From Methanobacterium sp. UBA8 (GTDB lineage: Archaea; Methanobacteriota; Methanobacteria; Methanobacteriales; Methanobacteriaceae), in assembly GCA_002509665.1 (NCBI GenBank), contig DADN01000258.1, forward strand, positions 1-5,260: DNA of 5,260 bases, in the 5' to 3' direction. The notes under the pieces are model-generated. The model was not told the DNA's origin. It did no database searches and was given only the letters and a program-made list of their open reading frames with translations. The position numbers were made by a program, and so were the translations under genes. This document shows positions 1-5,152 of the stretch, one piece after another (within the stretch, counting starts at the first letter, position 1; every line of letters begins with the position of its first letter).

Positions 1-20
1 TAATTTCGCTATTTAGGAAA

Positions 21-43
21 CCCTCGAAATCTATGATTTAGGG
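21..43. repeat. Short imperfect hairpin at left edge
   Basis: AAATC (27-31) and GATTT (35-39) pair around a TAT loop, and CCCT (21-24) pairs with AGGG (40-43) outside an unpaired CG. It is the first of a series of short hairpins running to about 181. No open reading frame overlaps it. Its function is unknown. Confidence 0.45.
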
Positions 44-45
44 GC

Positions 46-119
46 ACAAACACGAAGCTTACAAAAAACCACAGGTTTTTTGTTGCATCAAAATCGTAGA
101 TTTTGACAGTGTTTGTAAG
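46..119. repeat. Nested hairpin cluster, potential three-way junction
   Basis: Three perfect inverted repeats are nested here. The outer arms are ACAAACAC (46-53) and GTGTTTGT (109-116). Inside lie a 10-bp stem (61-70 with 74-83, loop ACA) and an 8-bp stem, TCAAAATC (88-95) with GATTTTGA (99-106), loop GTA. Folded together they would give a three-way junction. An alternative outer pairing, CTTACAAA (58-65) with TTTGTAAG (112-119), competes with the first inner hairpin. The pairings are visible directly. Whether this is an RNA, a DNA cruciform or a mobile-element relic is not known. It lies downstream of sod and could be transcribed as its 3' tail. Confidence 0.6.
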
Positions 120-134
120 TATAATTTACTTCAA

Positions 135-181
135 TCCCCAAAACCATTCAAAATGTAAAAGTTTTGAATGATTTTTGAGGA
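135..181 (-). terminator. Hairpin downstream of sod, possible 3'-end structure
   Basis: CATTCAAAA (145-153) and TTTTGAATG (162-170) form a perfect 9-bp stem with an 8-nt loop. Past a C/A mismatch the stem extends imperfectly (140-143 with 172-175, then a C-rich arm opposite a G-rich one). It begins 13 nt after the sod stop codon, so a transcript-end or stabilising role is plausible. On the minus strand no long T-run follows directly, so it is not a classical terminator. Confidence 0.35.
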
Positions 182-193
182 AATTTAAAGAGT

Positions 194-808
194 TTAACCT
201 TTTAACCAGGCATTAACTCTACTATTGATCTCATCCCAGTTTACTATATTCCAGAACGCTGCCACAAAGTCCGGCCGTACATTTTTGTAGTCCAGATAGT
301 AAGCATGTTCCCATACGTCCAGTACCATGAGCGGAGGCCACCTTGGAGCAGTATTTACACTGTGTTTTTCAAGCTGTAATATAAACAACCTGTCTGTACT
401 TTTACACAGAGTAACAACAGCCCATCCAGAACCTTCTGTAGTTATAGCAGCCTGTGAAAACTCTTTTTTGAACCTTTCAAAACTGCCAAAATCTTTTTTT
501 ATGTATTCTGCTATTGTGCCGGTTGGCTCACCGCCGCATTTATCAGCAGGGCCCATGTTTTTCCAGAATAGTGTATGGAGCTGGTGTCCACCTGCATTGA
601 ATGCAAGTTCCTTTGCTTTAGCTTTAACGTCAAAATCTTCGCCTTTTTCTCGTGATTCATCATATAACTTTAAAATAGCATTCGCAGCATCCACATATGC
701 CTGGTGATGCTTTTGATGGTGTATTTTAAGTTGTTCTTCAGAAATATGCGGTTCTAAATCTTTATATCCGTAATCTAACTCAGGTAATTTATAAAATCCT
801 TTTGCCAT
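194..808 (-). CDS. sod: Superoxide dismutase, Fe/Mn family (archaeal Fe-type)
   Basis: 204 residues, cytoplasmic (no signal peptide), the usual length for the family. It converts superoxide to O2 and H2O2. The four metal ligands of the family are visible: H30 in the IHHQKHH segment, H78 in [10 protein letters not shown], and D164 and H168 in [12 protein letters not shown]. The gateway tyrosine corresponds to Y38. The start at 808 was chosen because GGGAGGT lies a normal distance upstream; an in-frame ATG at 844 would add 12 residues, lacks a good ribosome site and would absorb the leader. The residue I align with the second-sphere Gln/His that tunes the metal is R156 (see findings). It follows peroxiredoxin by 107 bases with its own TATA box. 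It is probably Fe-loaded, but metal choice cannot be read safely from sequence. Confidence 0.96.
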   Translation of the reverse strand: MAKGFYKLPELDYGYKDLEPHISEEQLKIHHQKHHQAYVDAANAILKLYDESREKGEDFDVKAKAKELAFNAGGHQLHTLFWKNMGPADKCGGEPTGTIAEYIKKDFGSFERFKKEFSQAAITTEGSGWAVVTLCKSTDRLFILQLEKHSVNTAPRWPPLMVLDVWEHAYYLDYKNVRPDFVAAFWNIVNWDEINSRVNAWLKG

Positions 809-816
809 TTTAAAAT

Positions 817-824
817 ACCTCCCA
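817..824 (-). promoter_or_regulatory. Ribosome binding site of sod
   Basis: On the minus strand TGGGAGGT ends 8 nt before the ATG at 808, matching the 16S 3' end. It decides the start in favour of MAKGFYK over the upstream in-frame ATG at 844. A second, out-of-frame ATG (825-823) overlaps this site. Confidence 0.7.
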
Positions 825-850
825 TTTTTGAGTACCAGAAACAAGCTTTC

Positions 851-867
851 GAAAACGTATGGTTTTC
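851..867 (-). promoter_or_regulatory. Hairpin in sod leader
   Basis: GAAAAC (851-856) and GTTTTC (862-867) form a perfect 6-bp stem with loop GTATG. Flanking AAGCTT (843-848) and AAGGCTT (868-874) extend it imperfectly. It lies between the candidate sod TATA box and the ribosome site, so it would be in the 5' untranslated RNA. A regulatory role is inference only. Confidence 0.35.
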
Positions 868-900
868 AAGGCTTTAAGAGTTTCCTTCACTCCGTGTTAG

Positions 901-911
901 TTTTATATAAA
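901..911 (-). promoter_or_regulatory. Candidate TATA box for sod
   Basis: The minus strand reads TTTATATAAAA here, an excellent match to the archaeal TATA consensus, immediately after the peroxiredoxin stop codon (916-918). Initiation about 25 nt downstream would fall near 880, giving a leader of roughly 70 nt. The upstream bases overlap the prx stop and are a poor BRE. Read-through from prx is also possible. Confidence 0.55.
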
Positions 912-915
912 TGAA

Positions 916-1665
916 CTATAACTCTTTCCATTTTGAAGTCTTGTATTTTTTAAACCATGGTTTATGGCACAGCCACCAGTCGATACATGCATATTCTCCA
1001 GCTTTTACCTTCTGTCTTCTTTCGATAATTTCTTCCTGACTTTGTGGTGGTGGAATTATCACATTGCTTCCAAATCTTCTGCTTAACGGCCAGTCTGCAG
1101 GTATAGCTACTTTCTCATCGTCGGCAATTCTAAGCCCTTCTACTGCTCTTACTATCTCACTGAGATTTCTTCCTAGTTCTTGAGGATAATAAATCATTGC
1201 CCTTAAAATTCCATTAGGATCCACTATAAAGACAGCCCTTACAGTATTTGTTCCCTTAGCAGGGTGAATTAAACCAAGTTTACTTGCAATTTCACCGTTG
1301 TCGGCAATCACTGGAAAATCAATTCTGACATTGAAATTTTCTTTTATCCATTCTATCCATTTAAGGTGCGATGAAACCTGATCAACACTGAGTCCAATTA
1401 GTTCGCAGTTCAGTAATTTAAAATCGGTATAATGTCTTTGAAATTCTAGAAATTCGGTTGTACAAACAGGTGTAAAGTCAGCTGGATGGCTAAAAAGGAC
1501 AAACCATTTACCTTTAAACGCTTTTGGAAGTTTCATTATACCATGAGTTGTTTTAACTTCCTTAATTTTTGGAAATGGATCACCAATAAGCGGCATTCCT
1601 CCCGCCATTCCTCCATCGGTCTTTTTGGTTTTTCGTACCTCATATACTTTTACTTTATCTCCCAT
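916..1665 (-). CDS. Peroxiredoxin, archaeal Prx6-type thiol peroxidase
   Basis: 249 residues, cytoplasmic. It reduces H2O2 and alkyl hydroperoxides. The peroxidatic site is PADFTPVC: P61, T65, C68, with the active-site Arg at R143 in [11 protein letters not shown]. Two further cysteines near the C-terminus, C227 and C233, are spaced six apart, like the C207/C213 pair of the Aeropyrum thiol peroxidase (known from the family), so a resolving-cysteine mechanism is likely. The core begins at MPLIGDPFP (residue 24). The first 23 residues, rich in Lys and Gly, are an extension relative to the archaeal proteins I recall. The start at 1665 is supported by GAGGG 7 nt upstream; the internal Met20 and Met24 have GGAGGA only one base away, too close to serve as ribosome sites. 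The electron donor is not encoded next to it as a thioredoxin; rubredoxin or thioredoxin elsewhere could serve. It sits between ferritin and sod on the same strand. Confidence 0.95.
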   Translation of the reverse strand: MGDKVKVYEVRKTKKTDGGMAGGMPLIGDPFPKIKEVKTTHGIMKLPKAFKGKWFVLFSHPADFTPVCTTEFLEFQRHYTDFKLLNCELIGLSVDQVSSHLKWIEWIKENFNVRIDFPVIADNGEIASKLGLIHPAKGTNTVRAVFIVDPNGILRAMIYYPQELGRNLSEIVRAVEGLRIADDEKVAIPADWPLSRRFGSNVIIPPPQSQEEIIERRQKVKAGEYACIDWWLCHKPWFKKYKTSKWKEL

Positions 1666-1726
1666 TTTTGACCCTCGATTTAATCACTCATGTCTTAGCA
1701 TGCGTAATTTGCTGTTTTATTAAATT

Positions 1727-1736
1727 TTAGTACTAA
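1727..1736. promoter_or_regulatory. Perfect palindrome TTAGTACTAA upstream of prx
   Basis: A 10-bp perfect palindrome lies 62 bases before the prx start, between two TATA-like stretches. It is a reasonable size for a dimeric repressor site. No second copy was seen upstream of the other genes in the window. In such A+T-rich DNA chance is a real possibility. Confidence 0.3.
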
Positions 1737-1761
1737 TTAACTTTAAATTAATCATTTCACT

Positions 1762-1773
1762 AAAATATATACA
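1762..1773 (-). promoter_or_regulatory. Candidate TATA box for prx
   Basis: The minus strand reads TGTATATATTTT. Initiation about 25 nt downstream would be near 1742, leaving a leader of about 75 nt. A second, weaker TATA-like stretch (TTTAATAAAA, about 1715-1724) would give a shorter leader. The choice between them cannot be made from sequence. Confidence 0.4.
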
Positions 1774-2064
1774 TTAAGCAATTTACACATCACTCACGAG
1801 TAAAAATATTTAACATTATTATTTTATTATTCATATTAAATATAATTTCGCTTTAAAGAGGAATAATCTAAAAATTTCAAGTTTATAACAGAATTTTAAG
1901 AATATATGTCCAAAAACCTATAATTAAATTAAATAAGGCTATATTAACCCATCATATTATATTTAAAATAAATAAAAATCTAAAATCAATTATTTTATGG
2001 ATTTAAAATAACTATACGTGTTAAAAATTACATTAATACTAAAATTAAATGAATAGAACAGTGA

Positions 2065-2583
2065 TTACTGTCCTTTCCCACTTACAGGAGGTGTGAATAC
2101 TCTCTGTCCAAGTTCGCTGTCAAGCATGAATAAACTGCTTGCAGACTCACCTGTGAGTTTAACTTTTTGAAGTACAGCATTTGCTGACTCTTCTTCTTCA
2201 ACCTGTTCTGCCACAAACCACTGCAGGAAGTTATTTGTTGCATGATCACTTTCAGACATTGCTAGATCTACCAGGGCATTTATCAAACCTGTAACTTTCT
2301 GCTCATGTTTGTAAACATGTTCAAATGCTGCCTTAGGAGATTCCCATTCAGCTGGAGGTTCTTCTATGGAAGATAATACCACCCTTTCTCCTCTCTGTAC
2401 AATATACTCATAGAATTTCATTGCATGGGTCATTTCTTCCTGTGCTTGGACCCTCATCCAGTTTCCAAAACCAGCCAGTTCAACAGATTCAAAATATGCT
2501 TCCATTGCTAAATAAAGATATGCCGAGTAAAGTTCAGCATTCAATTGATAGTTTAAAGCATCCAAAACATTTTCTTTAATCAT
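2065..2583 (-). CDS. ftn: Ferritin (non-heme, FtnA type)
   Basis: 172 residues, a normal prokaryotic ferritin length. It forms a 24-subunit cage that oxidises Fe(II) and stores Fe(III). Residues align without gaps to the numbering of E. coli FtnA: ferroxidase site A E17, E50, H53; site B E94, E130, Q127; and third-site candidates E49, E126 and E129. The four-helix core is residues 1-145, and the C-terminal tail 146-172 carries the fifth helix. No heme-ligand Met at the usual bacterioferritin position is evident. The ribosome site GGAGTGAT lies 4 nt before the ATG. The gene starts 21 bases after the fprA stop and is probably last in that operon. In context it keeps iron away from peroxide while FprA and the peroxidases act. 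Confidence 0.96.
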   Translation of the reverse strand: MIKENVLDALNYQLNAELYSAYLYLAMEAYFESVELAGFGNWMRVQAQEEMTHAMKFYEYIVQRGERVVLSSIEEPPAEWESPKAAFEHVYKHEQKVTGLINALVDLAMSESDHATNNFLQWFVAEQVEEEESANAVLQKVKLTGESASSLFMLDSELGQRVFTPPVSGKGQ

Positions 2584-2604
2584 TCAATCACTCCATACTC
2601 AAAT

Positions 2605-3786
2605 TTATAATAAGCCCTTCTCTTTATGTTTTTTAATAATTTCTTCTGCAAGTGCATCTATTTTTTTGAAGTCCTCTTCCTTTGGAAATCCCTTGACAAT
2701 GACTGGATCAATAATCTCAGCCCGTATATTTGTCAAAGCTCCTTTAAGTAGTTCAACTGTTCTTCCACCCCATCCATAAGAGCCTATTATAGATACGAAT
2801 TTTAATTTAGGCCGCAGTGCATTTGTAAGATATGCCGCATAAACTGCACTTGGATGAGGGCCAGTTAAAACAGTTGGAGTTGCAATTATGAGCGTTGATG
2901 CGTCTACAAGAGATGTAGCTAAATCTCCAACATCAGAAGTTGTTAAATTAAACGGCTTAACAGTTATGCCATTTTTAATCAGGATATCCATTAAATAGTA
3001 CACTATTTCCTTGGTGCTGCCATGCATGGATATATAAGGTATGACTACCTCATTTTTAGTTTCATCAGATATCCATTTTTTATAAGCTTCAAAAATAAGT
3101 TCTGGTTTCTTATAAACCGGGCCGTGACTTGGTGCCACTATTTCAACAGGAATATCTTTAAGTTTTTCCATGTTCTTCTGGATAAACATCCGAAATGGCA
3201 TCATTATCTCTGCATAATATCTCTTTGCAGCCAGGTAAGTTAAAGCTTCATCAGTTACAAAAGGATTGCTTTCTGCAAGATGTGAACCAAAGAAATCACA
3301 TGAAAATAAGATTTTATCCTCCTCAAGATATGTGGACATAGTTTCAGGCCAGTGCACCCACGGAGTATAAATAAATTTAAGGGTTTTATCTCCAAGTGAA
3401 ATGGTTTCTCCGTCTTCAATAGTTATGAATTTCTCATCAGGGATTAAAAGTAAGTCTTTAATCATTTCTTTGCATTTTGGGTTGGTTATAATGTCTGCAT
3501 CTGGATAAATTTCGAGAATTCCGGGTATTGACCCAGAATGGTCCTGTTCAGCATGATGAGATATGATGTAATCAATGTTTACATTAAGTTCCTGGAGATT
3601 ACTTACCAATTCCCCTATTTTAGTTGGGTCCACTGTGTCTAATAACGCTGTTTTTTCGCTTCCCTGTATTAAATATGAATTATATGTTGTACCTTCTGGA
3701 AGAGGGATAATTTCATCAAATATTCTCCTGTCCCAATCTATAGCACCTACCGCATATATTCCAGGTTTAATTACTTGGGGTGTCAT
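2605..3786 (-). CDS. fprA: Flavodiiron protein FprA, F420H2:O2 oxidoreductase type
   Basis: 393 residues, cytoplasmic. It reduces O2 to water at a non-heme diiron site; in methanogens the family uses reduced coenzyme F420 as donor (established for Methanobrevibacter and Methanothermobacter enzymes). The N-terminal metallo-beta-lactamase-like domain (about 1-245) has the iron ligands H78, E80, D82 in the HHAEQDH segment, then H145 in WVHWPET, D164 in CDFFG and H221 in PSHGP. The flavodoxin domain (about 246-388) has the FMN phosphate loop SMHGST (253-258), then TPTVLTGPHP and GSYGWGGR. No fused rubredoxin or flavin-reductase domain follows, so it is a class A protein. The start at 3786 gives MTPQVIKPGIYAVG, the family's normal N-terminus, one base after the rubredoxin stop (TAAGATG), which suggests coupled translation. 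An in-frame ATG at 3861 would overlap the rubredoxin and is rejected. Also called fpaA. Confidence 0.97.
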   Translation of the reverse strand: MTPQVIKPGIYAVGAIDWDRRIFDEIIPLPEGTTYNSYLIQGSEKTALLDTVDPTKIGELVSNLQELNVNIDYIISHHAEQDHSGSIPGILEIYPDADIITNPKCKEMIKDLLLIPDEKFITIEDGETISLGDKTLKFIYTPWVHWPETMSTYLEEDKILFSCDFFGSHLAESNPFVTDEALTYLAAKRYYAEIMMPFRMFIQKNMEKLKDIPVEIVAPSHGPVYKKPELIFEAYKKWISDETKNEVVIPYISMHGSTKEIVYYLMDILIKNGITVKPFNLTTSDVGDLATSLVDASTLIIATPTVLTGPHPSAVYAAYLTNALRPKLKFVSIIGSYGWGGRTVELLKGALTNIRAEIIDPVIVKGFPKEEDFKKIDALAEEIIKKHKEKGLL

Positions 3787-3787
3787 C

Positions 3788-3949
3788 TTAATCAACAGGT
3801 TCAAATTGATCTTTTCCGACTCCACACATTGGGCAAAGCCAATCATCCGGTAAATCTTCAAAAGAAGTACCTGCGTCTATTCCAGATATGGAATCGCCTT
3901 CTTCGGGGTCGTATATGTAACCACAAGCTGTACACATGTATTTTTTCAT
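3788..3949 (-). CDS. rub: Rubredoxin, canonical type (rub1)
   Basis: 53 residues, starting [19 protein letters not shown]. It is a one-electron carrier with a single Fe bound by four cysteines: C6, C9, C39 and C42. The second knuckle continues CGVGKDQFE, the classical rubredoxin ending as in the clostridial proteins. Strong ribosome site GGAGG, 6 nt before the ATG. Its stop codon is one base from the fprA start, which ties the two in expression and suggests it serves FprA or another reductase in this cluster. It differs clearly from the two copies upstream. Confidence 0.96.
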   Translation of the reverse strand: MKKYMCTACGYIYDPEEGDSISGIDAGTSFEDLPDDWLCPMCGVGKDQFEPVD

Positions 3950-4014
3950 CTTCAGCCTCCAAAAGGTTTGTTATTATTCAAAATTACTTAAACGATTTAA
4001 ATATGAGCCTTATT

Positions 4015-4030
4015 TATTTTAAACTTTTCG
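4015..4030 (-). promoter_or_regulatory. Candidate internal promoter before rub1-fprA-ftn
   Basis: The minus strand reads CGAAAAG followed by TTTAAAATA, resembling an archaeal BRE plus TATA box, within the 85-base gap between the second and third rubredoxin genes. Initiation about 25 nt downstream would be near 3994, where an inverted repeat TTAAA-CGA-TTTAA (3988-4000) lies. It would give rub1, fprA and ferritin a transcript separate from the upstream rubredoxins. Part of it overlaps the low-complexity end of the gap, so confidence is modest. Confidence 0.35.
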
Positions 4031-4034
4031 TAAG

Positions 4035-4199
4035 TTACTTAATTTCAACAAATCGAATTTTACCTGCCCCGCAACTAGGACATCTCCATAAATCATGCAG
4101 ATCATCAAATACGGTACCAGAATCTGTTTTTGTTTTAGGTTCACCCTTTTCAGGGTCGTATATATAACCACACACATTACATTTATATCTGCTTGCCAT
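4035..4199 (-). CDS. Rubredoxin-like protein (rub2)
   Basis: 54 residues with the four iron cysteines C7, C10, C40 and C43 in [11 protein letters not shown] and CPSCGAGK. It departs from the classical form after the second knuckle, [12 protein letters not shown] instead of CGVGKDxFE, so the C-terminus is basic rather than acidic, and has LHDLWRC in place of LPDDWVC. It is about 70% identical to the next gene upstream (4229-4387), indicating a recent tandem duplication. The ribosome site is weak (AAAGGTTGAT, a few bases before the ATG). It probably corresponds to the rlp (rubredoxin-like protein) of the fpaA-rlp-rub operon in Methanothermobacter. The redox partner is unknown. Confidence 0.93.
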   Translation of the reverse strand: MASRYKCNVCGYIYDPEKGEPKTKTDSGTVFDDLHDLWRCPSCGAGKIRFVEIK

Positions 4200-4228
4200 T
4201 GAATCAACCTTTTAAATCTTTCTAACAG

Positions 4229-4387
4229 TTACCTTATCATCATAAAACGAATTTTACCTGCCCCACATTTTGGACAGCGCCACAGCTCAGGTAAATTGTC
4301 AAATGCTGTGCCCGAAGGTGTTCCTGTTCTGGGTTCACCTACTTCCGGATCATAAATATACCCACAGACTTTACATCTATATCGCAT
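4229..4387 (-). CDS. Rubredoxin-like protein (rub3), first gene of operon
   Basis: 52 residues with iron ligands C5, C8, C38 and C41 ([19 protein letters not shown]). It shares GEPxTxTxSGTxFD and [14 protein letters not shown] with the neighbour 29 bases downstream, including a 17-base identical DNA tract at the 3' end, so the two are tandem paralogues. It has the best ribosome site of the group (AAAGGAGGAT, 9 nt before the ATG), with a further GGGGAGGT upstream. The promoter candidate at 4452-4469 places it first in the rub-fprA-ferritin operon. Like rub2 it lacks the acidic C-terminal end of classical rubredoxin. Confidence 0.94.
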   Translation of the reverse strand: MRYRCKVCGYIYDPEVGEPRTGTPSGTAFDNLPELWRCPKCGAGKIRFMMIR

Positions 4388-4395
4388 CGGTTAAA

Positions 4396-4414
4396 TCCTC
4401 CTTTTGTACCTCCC
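4396..4414 (-). promoter_or_regulatory. Tandem ribosome-site-like motifs before rub3
   Basis: On the minus strand AAGGAGGAT (4396-4404) is the ribosome site for the ATG at 4387. A second GGGGAGGTA (4406-4414) lies just upstream with no start codon at the right distance. The duplication is visible; a standby-site function is speculative. Confidence 0.5.
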
Positions 4415-4451
4415 CAAAAAACTTAATTATTATACTTTAATTTTGTATTTT

Positions 4452-4469
4452 AATATTTATAAATCTTCC
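4452..4469 (-). promoter_or_regulatory. Promoter of the rub-fprA-ftn operon (BRE + TATA)
   Basis: The minus strand reads GGAAGA then TTTATAAATATT, a purine-rich BRE directly abutting a strong archaeal TATA box. Initiation about 25 nt downstream falls near 4433, giving a leader of about 45 nt that contains the rub3 ribosome site. This is the best promoter in the window. Confidence 0.6.
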
Positions 4470-4506
4470 AAATAATTTACTTATTTCATTAATTTTAAGG
4501 AATTAA

Positions 4507-4530
4507 ATTCACTATTAAAAGCATTCACTA
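4507..4530 (-). repeat. Direct repeat TAGTGAAT upstream of operon promoter
   Basis: TAGTGAAT occurs twice on the minus strand (4514-4507 and 4530-4523), 16 bases apart start to start, about 40-60 bases upstream of the BRE/TATA. A near copy, TAGTGAAAT (1761-1753), lies just downstream of the prx TATA candidate. The spacing of about one and a half helical turns and the position would suit an activator site, but this is inferred. Confidence 0.3.
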
Positions 4531-4608
4531 CTTAAATTTTATTAAAAAATAATATAAGTAATCCTAAACTATTTTAAACCTATATTACATAACTTAATAA
4601 GTCTTATA

Positions 4609-5040
4609 TCAGTACGGCCTTTCCCATGATTCAATATCTCCTTTTACTACTTTAAAAACAGGATTTGGCCTGGGAAAATCTAAATTTATTAATAGATCAT
4701 ATCTTTCAGGATCTCTTATTTTGAGTTTTCTTTTTAAATGTTTAAACTCATAAAGCATTTGCCCATCAGTTACTCCCATTTTAGAGCTTAAAAACTTAAA
4801 TCCGATTCTATCCCTTTTAAAATTATAATTCCTTCTTTTAGATTCCCTGTAAATATTTAATAAATACGTATCAATTGCAATTACAGGATCATCCTGTTTT
4901 TTAAACCTTTCAAGCTGAGGATGATGCTTATAACCTTCAGTTTTTCCACTAAGAACGTTACGAGCCATTATACCTTCTCTCCAGAGAGCGACCAGACCTT
5001 TGACATCAAGATATTCAGGATGCAAACTCCATAATCTCAT
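4609..5040 (-). CDS. Pyrimidine-dimer DNA glycosylase, T4 endonuclease V-like
   Basis: 143 residues, close to the 138 of T4 endonuclease V. The N-terminus MRLWSLHPEYLD, then GLVALWREG and the segment YKHHPQLERFKK, mark the Pyr_excise family, which cleaves the glycosyl bond at UV-induced pyrimidine dimers and nicks the abasic site. WREG places E22 where the T4 catalytic E23 lies, with R21 beside it and R2 at the T4 Arg3 position. This one-residue offset puts Met1 at the place of the T4 Thr2, whose alpha-amine is the nucleophile, so the exact N-terminus matters. The start at 5040 follows GGTGAT 3 nt away; it lies inside a 10-bp inverted repeat and is preceded by two decayed copies of the same start region. 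It sits 221 bases upstream of the rubredoxin operon, same strand, probably its own unit. The family assignment is by recognition of its signature N-terminus. Confidence 0.85.
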   Translation of the reverse strand: MRLWSLHPEYLDVKGLVALWREGIMARNVLSGKTEGYKHHPQLERFKKQDDPVIAIDTYLLNIYRESKRRNYNFKRDRIGFKFLSSKMGVTDGQMLYEFKHLKRKLKIRDPERYDLLINLDFPRPNPVFKVVKGDIESWERPY

Positions 5041-5070
5041 GTTATCACCGATACATGAGATTAGGGGGCC
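5026..5070. repeat. Start-region repeat, copy 1 (functional gene start)
   Basis: On the plus strand this reads ACTCCATAATCTCAT (5026-5040), then a 16-base leader GTTATCACCGATACAT, then GAGATTAGGGGGCC. Read on the minus strand it is leader, ribosome site, ATG and first codons of the glycosylase. Copies 2 and 3 share the 15-mer with one or two differences. Confidence 0.6.
5032..5063 (-). promoter_or_regulatory. Start-codon hairpin of the glycosylase gene
   Basis: On the minus strand TAATCTCATG (5063-5054) and CATGAGATTA (5041-5032) are perfect 10-bp complements. The second arm contains the start codon. The 12-nt loop TATCGGTGATAA contains the ribosome site. In RNA this would pair the AUG while exposing the ribosome site. 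If transcription starts inside the first arm (a TATA-like stretch near 5083 would allow that), the stem would be shortened. Confidence 0.5.
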
Positions 5071-5097
5071 ACAAAAAAATTATATTAATTTTTTTGT
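5071..5097. repeat. Perfect 12-bp A+T hairpin between start-region repeats
   Basis: ACAAAAAAATTA (5071-5082) and TAATTTTTTTGT (5086-5097) are perfectly complementary around a TAT loop. It separates copy 1 from copy 2 and gives that pair a 74-base period instead of 48. On the minus strand it contains the TATA-like TTAATATAAT, so it could also act as a promoter element. Confidence 0.6.
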
Positions 5098-5099
5098 AG

Positions 5100-5143
5100 A
5101 CTCCACAATCTCATAGTCTCACCTATACATTCGATTGGGAGCC
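5100..5143. repeat. Start-region repeat, copy 2
   Basis: ACTCCACAATCTCAT (5100-5114) differs from copy 1 by one base. The next 16 bases (AGTCTCACCTATACAT) match copy 1 at about 12 positions, and TCGATTGGGAGCC follows. On the minus strand it keeps AGGTGAGA and an ATG (5114) beginning MRLWSL. Confidence 0.6.
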
Positions 5144-5152
5144 TAAGGCTCC
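5138..5152. repeat. Hairpin GGAGCC-TAA-GGCTCC
   Basis: A perfect 6-bp stem with a 3-nt loop at the junction of repeat copies 2 and 3. The end of one copy pairs with the start of the next. Confidence 0.5.

Larger units (their letters stand above)
1672..2064. other. A+T-rich intergenic region, ferritin to peroxiredoxin
   Basis: About 390 bases with no convincing gene on either strand; every frame is broken by frequent stops. The right-hand part would hold the 3' end of the ferritin operon: ACAGT/ACTGT (2058-2071) forms a 5-bp hairpin spanning the stop codon, followed on the minus strand by loose T-rich tracts, a weak terminator at best. The left-hand part holds the prx promoter candidates, the TTAGTACTAA palindrome, and a near-palindrome around GCATGC (1695-1707). 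An 11-base direct repeat, ATTTAAAATAA, occurs near 1960 and 2000 and is likely chance. I see no RNA gene. Confidence 0.6.

Noticed and set aside
327..707. Open plus-strand frame of 126 codons
   Set aside because: It is antisense to sod, whose metal ligands and length are intact; no ribosome site and no recognisable protein features.
1486..1671. Plus-strand 61-codon frame
   Set aside because: Antisense to the N-terminal part of peroxiredoxin, including the catalytic cysteine region; low-complexity aromatic translation.
1800..2060. Possible non-coding RNA or origin in the A+T-rich gap
   Set aside because: No stable long stem, no G+C-rich island and no clear origin repeats; only short A+T repeats expected by chance.
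3787..3861. Upstream in-frame start for fprA at 3861
   Set aside because: It would overlap the rubredoxin gene and add 25 residues absent from the family; MTPQVIKPG is the normal N-terminus.
3775..4167. Open plus-strand frame of 130 codons, and others at 3022-3243 and 3575-3853
   Set aside because: They lie antisense to fprA and the rubredoxins, which are clear family members; the translations show no domain pattern.
4019..4207. Minus-strand 62-codon frame overlapping rub2
   Set aside because: It is the rubredoxin sequence read in another frame; the true frame (4199-4035) has all four iron cysteines.
4388..4608. MsvR-type operator (TTCGTA-N4-TACGAA) before the rubredoxin operon
   Set aside because: No TTCG or CGAA is present in this stretch on either strand, so the known Methanothermobacter site is not here.
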